Position numbers and translations under genes: made by a program. Positions 45,138 to 56,503 of a DNA stretch of 64,000 nt are shown here, piece after piece. Source of the DNA: Symbiodinium natans (Eukaryota; Sar; Dinophyceae; Suessiales; Symbiodiniaceae); contig CAJNDS010002556.1 in NCBI GenBank assembly GCA_905221605.1, forward strand, positions 244,001-308,000, given 5' to 3'. Numbering within the stretch: the first letter of the stretch is position 1; each line of letters begins with the position of its first letter. The notes beneath the pieces were generated by a model. The model was given only the letters and a program-made list of their open reading frames with translations. It made no database searches and was not told the DNA's origin.

Positions 45138-45210
45138 AGGGTTGGTCCACTACTGCCCCAAAATGATCTAATCGTTGCTCTAGGAACTTCCAGAGAGCAA
45201 GCTTCCCCAA

Positions 45211-45396
45211 GGTCCCATCTCGCATTGAAGCCCTCTACATGCGTTCGCGCAAAGTTGCTTCCGAAGCCTGGGAGGGTCTTGGAGATATTCCCAAACTTTG
45301 GTATCTTGGTTTAGGTTTTAGGGCACTCATGGGTTTCGACACTCCGATGAGAGGCACTCCACAGCGCAAGCACAAATCAAAAGACGGCGCTACCTA
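45211..45396 (+). CDS. Candidate exon, unknown protein
   Basis: A plus-strand frame following CCCAAG|G reads about 60 codons to TAG 45394 (contains PSRIEALYMRSRKVASEAWE). It may belong with 44833-45137. No family is recognised. The last third has a TTTAGG-like sequence, so only the first 30 codons are convincing. Confidence 0.33.
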
Positions 45397-45859
45397 GACC
45401 TCGCACCAAACCCAACTAGCCTGATCCCGACTGTGGGTTGATCTGGAATTGCGCATCTTTGTTGGGCACATGAATCTGTAAAGATCATCGTAGGCTACGC
45501 CCAATCAAGATCTTAGAAGTTGAGGTCTGGCCTCAAATATGTCCCCCGGCTTGCGTCCAGGCTCCGCACCTGCCAACGCCCAATAAGGCCGGGGGTTGAA
45601 ACTGACTGGCTCTTGCTTGAAGAATCGGGGGACTGAGTAGGTACTAGGTAGCGTTGTAAGTCCGTTAACCCTGAGCCCTGATAACCCTACTTCCCAGCTA
45701 CCCTGAACCCTAAACCTTTACGCTCACTACCCGAAACTCCAAACCGGCCCAAACCGGTTTTTTGGCACATCAGCAATCAGCCTCACGAGCCTCCTGCTAA
45801 GTCGACAAGTACCAGTCATCACTGGTTATATCATGCAAAGGGAAAGGGGAAAAGTTGCT

Positions 45860-45910
45860 GTTTAGGGTTTAGGGTTTAGGGTTTAGGGTTTAGGGTTTAG
45901 GGTTTAGGGT
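45860..45910 (+). repeat. TTTAGGG array
   Basis: About seven units. Confidence 0.95.
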
Positions 45911-46137
45911 GTCACAGGCCAGGAGATATGCCATCCCGAAGAACCCAAGCCAAGACCTTAGAATGATTATTAAACTGTCTCGAACAAGTGAGTCCGGACT
46001 GATTTCCGAACCCGAATCACTTCATGTGTCTAATACCTACAATGTGTTCAGCCAAACCCTAACCTAAAACCTCCAAACCTCAAGCCCTAAACCCCAAATC
46101 CCAAACCCTAAGCAGCCCCAAATTGCGCACTTTTGGC

Positions 46138-46200
46138 CAGGTCTCCTACAACGCAGTCATCAGCGCCTGCGCATCAGGCGCCAACCGCCACAGCAGGGCC
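46138..46200 (+). pseudogene. PPR repeat exon fragment 5
   Basis: After GCCAG, reads VSYNAVISACASGANRHSRA, the best PPR match in the window. It is followed directly by CCCTAAACCC, which continues the open frame into telomeric sequence. Confidence 0.55.
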
Positions 46201-48510
46201 CTAAACCCTAAATCCTAGACCTGCTGCCGACGAACCCTTCAACCCCTAAAGAGCCCTCGAGAGGCCTCTTATGGCCCCAGGGCCTTGTGCTGCTCCGGCG
46301 CTTGGGGGAGCCAGAGCTGCCACCGCCCGGGGGCCCGAATTCTCCAAGTTTGGGGGGTGAAGGATTGAAAGTTTAGGGCTTAGGGTTGTAGATCTTGAGG
46401 GGGTTGAGGGTTCAGGACTGCGGGAATTCCCGGCTGAGAGATTTTCGGGTTTGGAAGTTGAGGGCGGAGCGTTGAGGACGTTTTGCTCTATGCTTTGCGG
46501 TTTAAAGGCTCTTCAAGGATGGGGGTTTTAGGGTCAATCATGTACCTTGATGGAGCTAGCCGGCTTTGAGGCCGTTTAGGGTTTAGTGGGGTTAGTGGGG
46601 AACACAGCAATGGCACCTGCCGGTTTTAAAGGTTTCTCGACATATTTGTGGGGGCAGCTTTTTTTTGGAGGGTGGGGGAACGGGGGACCCTAAACCCCCA
46701 AACCCCTACACTCCGAAGCCCCTAAACCCTAAAACCGCCAAACCCCTGCAAGCCCTTCAGCCTTCCATAGCACAACCAAGCGACACTAAGTGATCGCTCG
46801 AAAGGTACAACGCCTTGGCCTCCTCATGCTGCAGGCTCTGAGGGCTTCGAAGCTTCGAGCCTTGCTTTTGCCTTTTTTGGTATTTTGGGAGGGGGGGGGG
46901 GGGGGGGATTTGGGTAAACCCTAAACCCTAAACACTAAAACCCTGGGGTTTAGGGTTTGGGGATTAGGGTTTAGGGTTTAGGGGGGCTTCGGGTTCAGGA
47001 TCCCTGAACTCTATGCCAGCTAAGCCTCCAAAGCCTACGCAGTTCGGGTTCAGGACGAGTTGAAGGAGTTCACTCGGATGAGGGCTTTAGGGTTCAGGGT
47101 TGAAGGTTTTTCAGTAGTGGTGTCCCTTGGCTTTCTTTTTCTTGACACTAGGAGGCCTATCGGCTCCCTTTGTTCGTTTCAAGCTTTTGTGGGGCGAAGT
47201 TTTGGGCTGCGCCTTCAGGGTTCAGTGTTCAGGGTTTAGGGTTTAGGGTTTAGGGTTTGGGGTGTCCCTCTTGGCAGGTGTAACGAGCTGGGTGCCCAGC
47301 GGTTGCTCTTTCGAAGCTTGACAGGTCGACTTACTGTTCAGTGTCCCCAGAGCGCGTTGGGGTTTGGGGTGTTCAACTTCGGGATCCACAGACTTCAAGA
47401 AGCTAAGGGAGGATGGCTTTCTGGCTTGGTAGTTAACACCTCTAAAGCCTGAACTGTAAACCCTAAACCTGAAAAACTAAACCCTAAACCCTAAGCCTTA
47501 AACGCAAACTCTAACCACCCCTTACCCTGAGCACCCCTGACCCATGTTGGCTTTTCCAGGATCTTACTTGTGAGTTGCGTTCCACACGGTTGGCCCACCA
47601 TCACTGGTAAGGACCCTATACGATCGTTTCATGAAAAAATGTGTTGTCATCTTTGCTTATATAAATCCGATGATACTACGCATTACATACATGTCTAGAT
47701 ATTCCTTTCATGGTTCCAAAGGGAAATAAATTCAATGTTAAAGGTTACTTCTTTCACCCTCTGGTAGGAGCACCAACTTTGGTCCTGAGCAGGCAACCCT
47801 TCTGATTTTCTATCCCTTTAGCGCACCATGAGCCCTTTAAACCTCAAAGGCCAACCTTTCAACTTCCCTGAGCCCTTAGGGTTTGGGGTTTGGAGCTTTT
47901 TCTTAAACCGCAAGCTCAAACCCTTAAATTCCTAAGCCCTAAACCTTAAACCCTAAACCCTAACCCTAAACCCCCTCTCTTTCTTAGGCTGTCGGTTTCA
48001 CTGGAGCTGCTGGACGAAGCACGGAGGCCCCGCGGGGGGGGGGGGGGGGGGGGGGGGGCTGGACACTTACCTGGCGCTTGTCTTTTGGTGTAAGGCGAAA
48101 AGAAGCTAGGGTTTAGGGTGTAGGGTTTAGGGTTTAGGGTTAAACCAGCTGTCAGCTTTTTTTGACAGTTGAGACCGGAGGGCAGAGGCTGGTTTGTTTC
48201 CGGGGAGGTGGAGTGCTTCCCGAAAAACCGGTTTAGGCCTTGGGGTTAGAACTGGCTAGCTCTATTGTTGCTTTTGAATACTTTTACAGCCAGGAGGAAT
48301 GCTTCCTTTCTTGCGTTGCAGGCGATCCCTGCATGGTTTGAGGAAATTCCTTGGTGAAAGGAGACAAGTCCACCTACAACCAGCAGGGTTTAGGGTTTAG
48401 GGTTTAGGGTCCCCGAACCCGTAAAGCTTCAATGCCTCTTGCAGCAGGTGTGCAGCGAACCGCCCCTCCAGCAAATAGCATTTCCAGCTTCTAGACCCCT
48501 TTCTTGTTAG

Positions 48511-48591
48511 CGTAATATAGGGGTCGGAATAATTACCAAGAGTATTCCCTCATGGTTCCTACATAGATATACTATTATAACCCTCTTCAAA
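48511..48591 (-). mobile_element. MITE-like family 3, copy 2
   Basis: Reverse complement of 15616-15696. Contains ATAGGGGTCGGAATAATTAC. Confidence 0.65.
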
Positions 48592-49146
48592 ACTCGATTC
48601 TAATTATTAAGGCCCCTGTAGCACGCCCTAAACCCTAAAGCGACCTCAAACCCCTAAACCCGGGGCTGTCTCCAGCTACGTGGAGAAGCCAAACCGCCTG
48701 CTCCCATCGAACGACCTTCTCTTGGGTTAAGGGATTTTGGGTTTGGGGTTTGAATTTCCAAAATGTGGGGAGGGGGCACCCACGAAGATTAGAGCATTTT
48801 GGGCTACGTAAGCGGACAGAAAAAGCCGTATCCTCTGGCAACTCTGCAAGACGAACCCGAGTCCCCCCCCCAGTTACCTACCCATATAACCCGGAATCTC
48901 GCAAGCCACGAATTTTTCGGGCTTGGCCTCCCCACGGTTGCAGGAGCTTTGCAGCTCAGGGTTTGGGATGGCTATGTTACCCTAAACCCAAAAAGACACC
49001 GAAACCTTGAGCCCCAAAACCCCGAAAGCCCCTGGCATCAAAGCCCTCGTTCAGGCTCGGCCTGCAGCTCGACACACTGAGCTATCTGGCAGGGACTCCC
49101 GGGGGTGGCAGCCCATCATCTTGGTAGCTGAGTGGCGCCCATGTTG

Positions 49147-49266
49147 CCCGTATGAGTTCCCTTGTACAAGTAGCTACTGTAGCGCCAAAAAAGGGACCCT
49201 TTTTTGCCCGTATGAGTTCCCTTGTACAAGTAGCTACTGTAGCGCCAAAAAAGGGACCCTTTTTTC
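49147..49266 (+). repeat. Perfect 60-bp tandem duplication
   Basis: GCCCGTATGAGTTCCCTTGT through AAGGGACCCTTTTTT is repeated head to tail with no differences over 60 bp. 60 bp keeps the reading frame. Confidence 0.93.
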
Positions 49267-50002
49267 TAGTATGCTTACTTGCCTACCAAGTCATAATACG
49301 TCATCGTTTCCTTTCCTGGTGCTGGTTTTTGAAGAAGAACAGATGTAAGAATACTTCTCAGATGGCTTCAAGGGTCTACGCAGCTGTGCTAAACCATAGA
49401 CAAAGAGCCTTAAACCCACAGACCCCTAAACCCCAAGCCCTTTTAGTGTTTGTGTGGGTTTAGTGTCTAGGGTTCGGGGTTTTGGAACCTTGTTTGGTGT
49501 TTCTGTGGGTTTGGTGTTTAGGGTTTGGAGCGTCTAGGGTTCGGAGTTTAGGAAACCTGTTTAAGTGTTTCTGTGGGTTTAGTGTTTGGGGTTTGTGTTT
49601 AGGGCTTGCAAGGCTGAAATGCCCCAACATTCCTAATAAGAAGAGGACCCACCAATGCCGCACGATTCGAAGCGCGCTTTCTTGCGTAAACCCTACAGTC
49701 CGAGTTACGCGGGGCTTTCAAACTAGTTATAACTGTTTATGGCAACTTCCGAATACAATTCAACGAGCCCCACAAAAGCTAAAGCCAAAACCAACCCTGT
49801 AACTCCCAAGCGCCCTTCTGTTAAAGACCCCAAGCCCCAAAATTCTCGGCAGCCCGTCAAACCCAGAAACTCGAAACCCTTGTTTCGAACAGCCCCAACC
49901 ACCTTTCCCCCCCCCCCCAAAAAAAAAAAGATAACAATGAATAGTAATATTGATTCTTTTTACTGCCCTAAACCCAAACACATTCAGCCCGAAACCCTGA
50001 AC

Positions 50003-50105
50003 CCTAAAACCCTAAAACCCTAAAACCCTAAAACCCTAAAACCCTAAAACCCTAAAACCCTAAAACCCTAAAACCCTAAAACCCTAAAACCCTAAAACCC
50101 TAAAC
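50003..50105 (-). repeat. 8-bp CCCTAAAA array
   Basis: About 13 tandem units of the 8-mer, not the 7-mer. Confidence 0.95.
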
Positions 50106-50242
50106 CCCCCAACCCGCGAAACCTGAACCCCGGCTTCCAGGGCCTGGCACCGGCCCTGGGTGGGCCAAGGCGGGTGCGGAGGAAGTGCCGTGGTTTAGGG
50201 CTTAGGGTTTAGGGTTTAGGGTTTAGGGTTTAGGGTTTAGGG

Positions 50243-52694
50243 CTTGTCGATTTAACATGCGTAGTGTATGGAAAGAGAGACGGACGTCCGAAGCCTTCAG
50301 CGCAAAAGAGTTCCGTCATGTACATGGAGCTCTACTTTCTCCCACCCCAGGATGCCACCCAAAGCATTTGTAAGACGCTTAAGTTCTTAAGCGTCGCTAA
50401 TACTGATAATAGTGTTTGGTAAAGATATTTCAGAATATGTGTATATAGACCATGCACTGACACAGTGAATGGCTGTAATTATGTTCCATAATTACCATTT
50501 ACTTCTAGGTAAGACTAGAAAGTCGGCTTCGCTAAAGCCTTTGGGTGGCTTAGGGGGGCTTACCCCCTCCTGTGGGGTACCCCACACAGAAAAACGCCTT
50601 GTTTTGGAATAAGTTTTGGCTCCAAGCACGATTTAGAAAGGCCAGACAAAGAAAAACGCACTTAAAGAGGCTACACACAAAGAAACGCATTGTTTTGGAA
50701 TAATTTTTGGCCCCAAGCACGATTTAGCAAGGCCAGACAAAGAAAAACACGCTGTTCCCGAGTAATTTTTGGCTCCAAGGCCTTTGGCTGGCCACAAGCA
50801 CTCGAGGGTCCATTTTTTGATCCGGGTTTGACTGGGGCTTAGGGTGGCTTCCCCTCTCCTGGGCTACCCCACAGGAAAGCTACAATTCCAGAAAATGAGG
50901 GGGTAATTTCCGCTATATAAAATCTATTTAAAATTAACTGGGAATCGAGCCATTTTTCCCGAATCCTGGGGTACCCCCCACGGAGCCTCCCTGGGACCTT
51001 CAAAAAAAGCTTTCAGCTTCCTTCAGACTTTCGAAAGAGCTTCAGAGAGGCCACACAAAGAGAAACGCACTGTTTTGGAGTAATTTTTGGCTTCAACCAC
51101 GATTTCGCAAGGCCAGACAAGAAAAACGCACTGCCCCGAGTAATTTTTAGCTCCAAGGCCTTTGGCTGGCCACGAGTAGCAAGGCCAGACAAAGAAAAAC
51201 ACGCTGTTCCCGAGTAATTTTTGGCTCCAAGGCCTTTGGCTGGCCACAAGCACTCGAGGGTCCATTTTTTGATCCGGGTTTGACTGGGGCTTAGGGTGGC
51301 TTCCCTTCTCCTGGGCTACCCCACAGGAAAGCTACAATTCCAGAAAATGAGGGGGTAATTTCCGCTATATAAAATCTATTTAAAATTAACTGGGAATCGA
51401 GCCATTTTTCCCGAATCCTGGGGTACCCCCCACGGAGCCTCCCTGGGACCTTCAAAAAAGCTTTCAGCTTCCTTCAGACCTTCGAAAGAGCTTCAGAGAG
51501 GCCACACAAAGAGAAACGCACCGTTTTGGAGTAATTTTTGGCTTCCACCACGGTTTAGCAAGGCCAGACAAAGAAAAACACGCTGTTCCCGAGTAATTTT
51601 TGGCTCCAAGGCCTTTGGCTGGCCACAAGCACTCGAGGGTCCATTTTTTGATCCGGGTTTGACTGGGGCTTAGGGTGGCTTCCCCTCTCCTGGGCTACCC
51701 CACAGGAAAGCTACAATTCCAGAAAAGGAGGGGGTAATTTCCGCTATATAAAATCTATTTAAAATTAACTGGGAATCGAGCCATTTTTCCCGAATCCTGG
51801 GGTACCCCCCACGGAGCCTCCCTGGGACCTTCAAAAAAGCTTTCAGCTTCCTTCAGACCTTCGACAGAGCTTCAGAGAGGCCACACAAAGAGAAACGCAC
51901 TGTTTTGGAGTAATTTTTGGCTTCAACCACGATTTAGCAAGGCCAGACAAGAAAAACGCACTGTTCCCGAGTAATTTTTAGCTCCAAGGCCTTTGGCTGG
52001 CCACGAGTAGCAAGGCCAGACAAAGAAAAACACGCTGTTCCCGAGTAATTTTTGGCTCCAAGGCCTTTGGCTGGCCACAAGCACTCGAGGGTCCATTTTT
52101 TGATCCGGGTTTGACTGGGGCTTAGGGCGGCTTCCCCTCTCCTGGGCTACCCCACAGGAAAGCTACAATTCCAGAAAAGGGGGTAATTTCCGCTATATAA
52201 AATCTATTTAAAATTAACTGGGAATCGAGCCATTTTTCCCGAATCCTGGGGCACCCCCCACGGAGCCTCCCTGGGACCTTCAAAAAAGCTTTCAGCCTCC
52301 TTCAGACCTTCGAAAGAGCTTCAGAGAGGCCACACAAAGAGAAACGCACCGTTTTGGAGTAATTTTTGGCTTCCGCCACGGTTTAGCAAGGCCAGACAAG
52401 GAAAACGCGCTGTTCCCGAGTAATTTTTGGCTCCAAGGCCTTTGGCTGGCCACGAGCACTCGAGGGTCCATTTTCTGATCCGGGTTTGATGTCAGGGTTT
52501 TGCGGGCGTTAAATAACTCTTGTATTAGTACTGACAGTACTGTCTATAGAAATATTAACGAATATTTGTATACAGACATGCACTTACCTGTAAATGGCTG
52601 TAATTATATTCTATAATTACCATTTACCTCTAGGTAAGACTAGAAGGTCATTTGTTTACATTCCCGTCAAGGTGTGTTACGCTCCTGTACGTGA
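50243..52694 (+). mobile_element. Satellite-bearing subtelomeric-type element, copy B
   Basis: Same ends as copy A (12257-14112), likewise directly after a TTTAGGG array, and same orientation. It is longer because it has more tandem internal units (starts of GATCCGGGTTTGACTGGGG near 50819, 51270, 51652 and 52106). Terminal hairpins are at 50465-50502 and 52590-52627. No coding capacity is supported. Confidence 0.75.
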
Positions 52695-53757
52695 GAAGGC
52701 TTAAGCTGAGCACTCAGGCTTAAGCTTAGAGTTTAGGGTTTAGGGTTTGGAGTTTGGAGTTTAGGGTTTGGGGTGTTTGGGGTTTGGGGGTGGTTTAGGG
52801 TTTAGGGTTTGGGGTTTGGGGTGTTTGGGGTGTTTGGGGTTTAGGGGTGGTTTAGGGTTTAGGGTTTCGGGTCTAAACCCAACACTCTACACCCCCAAAC
52901 CCAAAGACCCTGGACTGTCAAGCCCCAAAAGCCTGAAGCCCTGAGACCCCGAACCTCAAATCGAAAAAAAAAAAAACTGAAGCCCTAAAGCCCGACACCC
53001 TCAAAGCCTCAAGCCCTAATCCCTACCTTTCCTGAACTGCAACGCGTTTTGTCCGATCTTTGGACACGCGGTTCCAACCTGCAATGTTCCCGACATTCTG
53101 GGGTGTGTGAAAATATGGACACCTAGTTCCCTTACGAAAAGGGTCCCAACGAGGTACCCCCCAAATGTCGGAAACCCTTTCGTTTTTATTTGTTATCATG
53201 TTTTTTCTTTCGGGGGGGGGGGGGGGGGGGATAGGAGTCCTTTCGTGCTACATCCTCCAAGGGGGGGGGGGGGGGGGGGGGGGGGGGTGAGGGCTAAGTC
53301 ACGGTTTCGGGTTCAGGGAGCGTTTCAAGATGAACGTGCCTTGGGAGTTACCCTGGGCCCCAAACCCTGAAGCCCCTCAGTTCTCTTGGGCTTCAGGGCC
53401 TGTGTCTTCGTGGCCAAAGTGCGAAGTTGCACAGGCTTCTGGTGCACCCTAAACCTGAACCCTGAACCCTGAACCCTAAACCCTAAACCCAGTCCCAGCC
53501 CCAGGCGAGTTTGTAGGGTTTAAGGGTTTTGGACTTTAGGGTAACTTCTCCAAGTGAGGCCTTCGGAGGTTCCTAAACCCTAAACCCTAAACCCTGAACC
53601 TTAAATTCACCAAGCCCTGAGACTGCTATAAGGAAAAAAACATCCCGAAGCGCTGGGCTCCAAACCCTAACCCCTAAGCCCTGTAAACCCAAAAAAGACA
53701 ATCCAATCCCTAAACCCTAAACCCTAAACCCTAAACCCTAAACCCCCTTCCCGCCTG

Positions 53758-53832
53758 CAGTCGCCATCCTGAACTGCGGCATCTCCTCGCCTATGCCCGC
53801 GACGCCGAGGCGCGCGAGCAGCCTCGTCCTGT
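53758..53832 (+). pseudogene. Possible PPR repeat exon fragment 6
   Basis: After CTGCAG, reads VAILNCGISSPMPATPRRAS, which fits the VVSYNAAISA pattern loosely. Low confidence. Confidence 0.25.
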
Positions 53833-54000
53833 CCCCTCCTATCCCCCTGGGAAGTATTTTTTGTTTTTGTTCATATTAAAACCCAAGAGGATATTCAAAA
53901 TATTATGTTTATGAAGGTTCTAAGGGGAGTATAGTCCCCATGTTCAGTGCATGTCGGGCTTTTGAGATTCCGGGCTTCGTGGGGCTTTCTGAGATTCAGG

Positions 54001-54094
54001 TTGGCATGTTCCCCCTTATACTTTCGGTCTTTAAGATAGTGCCTTCTATTATCATCCCTATTCAGGACTGTTAGTATAAGGGGGAAAATTCCAA
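54001..54094. mobile_element. Palindromic MITE family 1, copy e
   Basis: From TTGGCATGTTCCCCCTTATA to TATAAGGGGGAAAATTCCAA, with ATCCCTATTCAGGACTGTTA. Confidence 0.82.
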
Positions 54095-55004
54095 GTTTTG
54101 GGTTTTTTGAGATTTAGGGCTGTTGGGGCTTTGCGCTCAGAAAGTTTTTGGGTTTGGGGGGGGGGGGGGGTTTAGAGATTCAGAAACTTCGCAGCGGTAG
54201 GATCGTGACGGAATTTCGCTTTTGGTAAAGCAGAGCGGAATTGAATATCTGAAACAGAACAGCAGGTTACGGGCTTTGGGCTTTAAGATTCGGAGCTTGG
54301 GAGGGTTAAGGGGTTCAGCATCCCGATGCAAACAGCCCCTGCCACATTTGGCAGCGCGCCCCTTGCCTGCCCCTTCAACTCTGGAGCACAAACCACCCTG
54401 AACCCCAAACCTGGGAGCCTAAACCCTAAACCCTAGCCCTAAACCCTAAACCCGAAACCCAAACCCTAGCCCTACACCCTAAACCCTACAAAGTATTGAT
54501 AATAAGTTCTCGTATAGCAGACTACGTAATCATACACTGCAGCCTACCTACAAAAGAACAAGCAAAACGTCACGCTAGCGAGCCAAGAACATACGATCAA
54601 AAAATCAAAGCTCAAACCTAAACCATCCCAAACCCCAACATCAAATCCTAAGCCCCAAGCATATCAATCCCAACCTGAAATCCTAAACCGCTCCCACACC
54701 CCCATACTGCGGAGCTCTGAAATTTGGGGTCTGCCTGGGTTTAGGAATCAGGGGGACGGCTGGGGATAGCGCACCCTCTCCCTCCAAACTCCAAACCTTC
54801 TTACAATTTGTGGGGCAGATCAGACAAAACAGGCTCAAAAAACACAGTCCGCCCCGGAACCGCTGCATTTCAGCATTGGCTTCTACGAAACCGGGCAAGA
54901 AATCAGAGCCCGAAAATCCGACAACGCCCCCAAGGCCCCAAAGACCAAAGGCTTGAGAGGCCAGGGGGCGCGCTCTGAACCCCTCTATTCCCCTCTGATT
55001 CAGG

Positions 55005-55050
55005 GTTTAGGGTTTAGGGTTTAGGGTTTAGGGTTTAGGGTTTAGGGTTT
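55005..55050 (+). repeat. TTTAGGG array
   Basis: About six units, 365 bp upstream of the ankyrin gene's likely start. Confidence 0.93.
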
Positions 55051-55414
55051 CGGTTTAAGGTTTCGGGTTTAGGGTTTAGGTGTTTTCCCAGTCTCTCTCA
55101 CCCTGATCCCTTCCTCCCATACTAAATTCCCCCCCAGCTTCCAAACATGTTTAAATTTCCTTCCGAACCCCAGCCCGTTGTTTGAAAATTTGTTTATGAG
55201 GGAGGGTGGTTTTAGTATTGGGGTGGCAGGGGTTAATCTGCTAGCGATCCCAGGCGCCCTTCCAAAACATCACAAAGCACGGCCAACAGATGCTCAGCAC
55301 GTCTTAGCCACGCTGCACAAGTGTTTCAGACGCTTTCTTAACCGTTTTAGCTTCATCTCTGGCTTCAAGCAGCCACGCCTAGCTGTTTACGGCGAGGCCC
55401 TCCAAGTCTACGCC

Positions 55415-56503
55415 ATGCTTTGTGTTTGGAGCGTTTCTGGGCAAGAGCTGGCCGCAGTGCCCACAGGTGACGCGATCGAAGACGTGATCGGCTTGAAACG
55501 CCACTTGCGAAGCCAGCATGGCTTCCCAGTCTGCCTTCAACAGCTCCTACAGGCTGGCCGCTGCTTGAGGGATTGTGATCCTCTAGTTGGGCCCGTTGAC
55601 CTGCAACTGGTGCTGTTAGCCGCCTTCAGCCCAAAGCAGACGACACAGGCTGAAAACGAGTTTCTGGAGTATGCTGTCGGCACAGGCCACGTGGAAGTGG
55701 GCCGTGCTCTGCTGGCAGCTGGTGTTCACCCGGACTCGTGTTACAAGAGGTCCGGCGTGTCCGGCGAGACCGCTCTCATTCGCGCATCTCGAAACGGCCG
55801 CGTCGAGATTGCACGCTTGCTGCTGGATGCTGGTGCCGACGCGAACTTGAGGGACATAAGACGCGCGACGGCTCTCATGTACGCATCTTCCGAAGGCAAG
55901 GTCGAGACTGTACGTTTGCTGCTTGACGTTGGTGCCGACAAGAACTTGCGGGACAATGACGTTGGGACCGCTCTCACGCGCGCATCTAAAATGGGCCATG
56001 TCGAGATTGCACGCTTGCTGCTGGACGCTGGTGCCGACATGAACTTGCCGAGCATCTTCGGCACGACGGCTCTCATGTGGGCATCTTCCGCGGGCCACGT
56101 CGAGATGGTACGTTTGCTGCTGGACGCTGGTGCCGACAGGAACTGCCAGGATATGTTCGAAGAGACCGCTCTCATGAGCTCATGTCATAGGGGCCACGTC
56201 GAGATTGCACGCTTGCTGCTGCATGCTGGTGCCGACACGAACCTGGTTGACAAAAAAGGCAAGACGGCTCTCATGTACGCAGCTTCCCTCGACGATGTCG
56301 AGATCGTACGCTTGCTCTTGGAAGTTGGTGCCGACAAGAACTTGCGGGACAAAGACAATCGTACCGCTCTCATGCTCGCATCTGTCAGGGGCCACGTCGA
56401 CGTTGTATGCTTGCTGAGAGCTAAGGCGGCCAAGCTCGAAAAGCTAGAACGCGAAGCACTCCATTCCAGCACAGCCCTAAACCCTAAACCTTTTTCTAGA
56501 TAG
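55415..56503 (+). CDS. Ubiquitin-like domain plus ankyrin repeat protein 1
   Basis: The frame is open from 55178, but ATG 55415 (MLCVWSVSGQELAAVP) is chosen because it begins the usual beta strand of the ubiquitin-like fold. This gives 362 residues. Residues 1-70 are ubiquitin-like (SGQEL, then VIGLKRHLRSQHGFPVCLQQLL, then LQLVLL). Residues 80-105 form a degenerate ankyrin helix pair. From 118 there are seven near-identical 33-residue ankyrin repeats (TALxxASxxGHVEIARLLLDAGAD), which bind protein partners. This two-domain layout is very common in Symbiodiniaceae. The last residues (TALNPKPFSR) are encoded by CCCTAAACCC, so the stop lies in telomeric-type sequence and the original C-terminus may be lost. 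It is single-exon here. The partners and role are unknown. Confidence 0.78.
   Translation: MLCVWSVSGQELAAVPTGDAIEDVIGLKRHLRSQHGFPVCLQQLLQAGRCLRDCDPLVGPVDLQLVLLAAFSPKQTTQAENEFLEYAVGTGHVEVGRALLAAGVHPDSCYKRSGVSGETALIRASRNGRVEIARLLLDAGADANLRDIRRATALMYASSEGKVETVRLLLDVGADKNLRDNDVGTALTRASKMGHVEIARLLLDAGADMNLPSIFGTTALMWASSAGHVEMVRLLLDAGADRNCQDMFEETALMSSCHRGHVEIARLLLHAGADTNLVDKKGKTALMYAASLDDVEIVRLLLEVGADKNLRDKDNRTALMLASVRGHVDVVCLLRAKAAKLEKLEREALHSSTALNPKPFSR

Larger units (their letters stand above)
37664..55177. other. ITR-rich region 2
   Basis: Like region 1: short TTTAGGG/CCCTAAA-type units in both orientations, poly-G/C runs (for example 41282-41299, 41358-41375, 46890-46908, 48037-48058, 53213-53230), unique spacers and exon-like islands. 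The least repetitive pieces are 37800-38330, 44640-45650 and 47530-47830. No intact gene is seen outside the listed islands. Confidence 0.8.
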
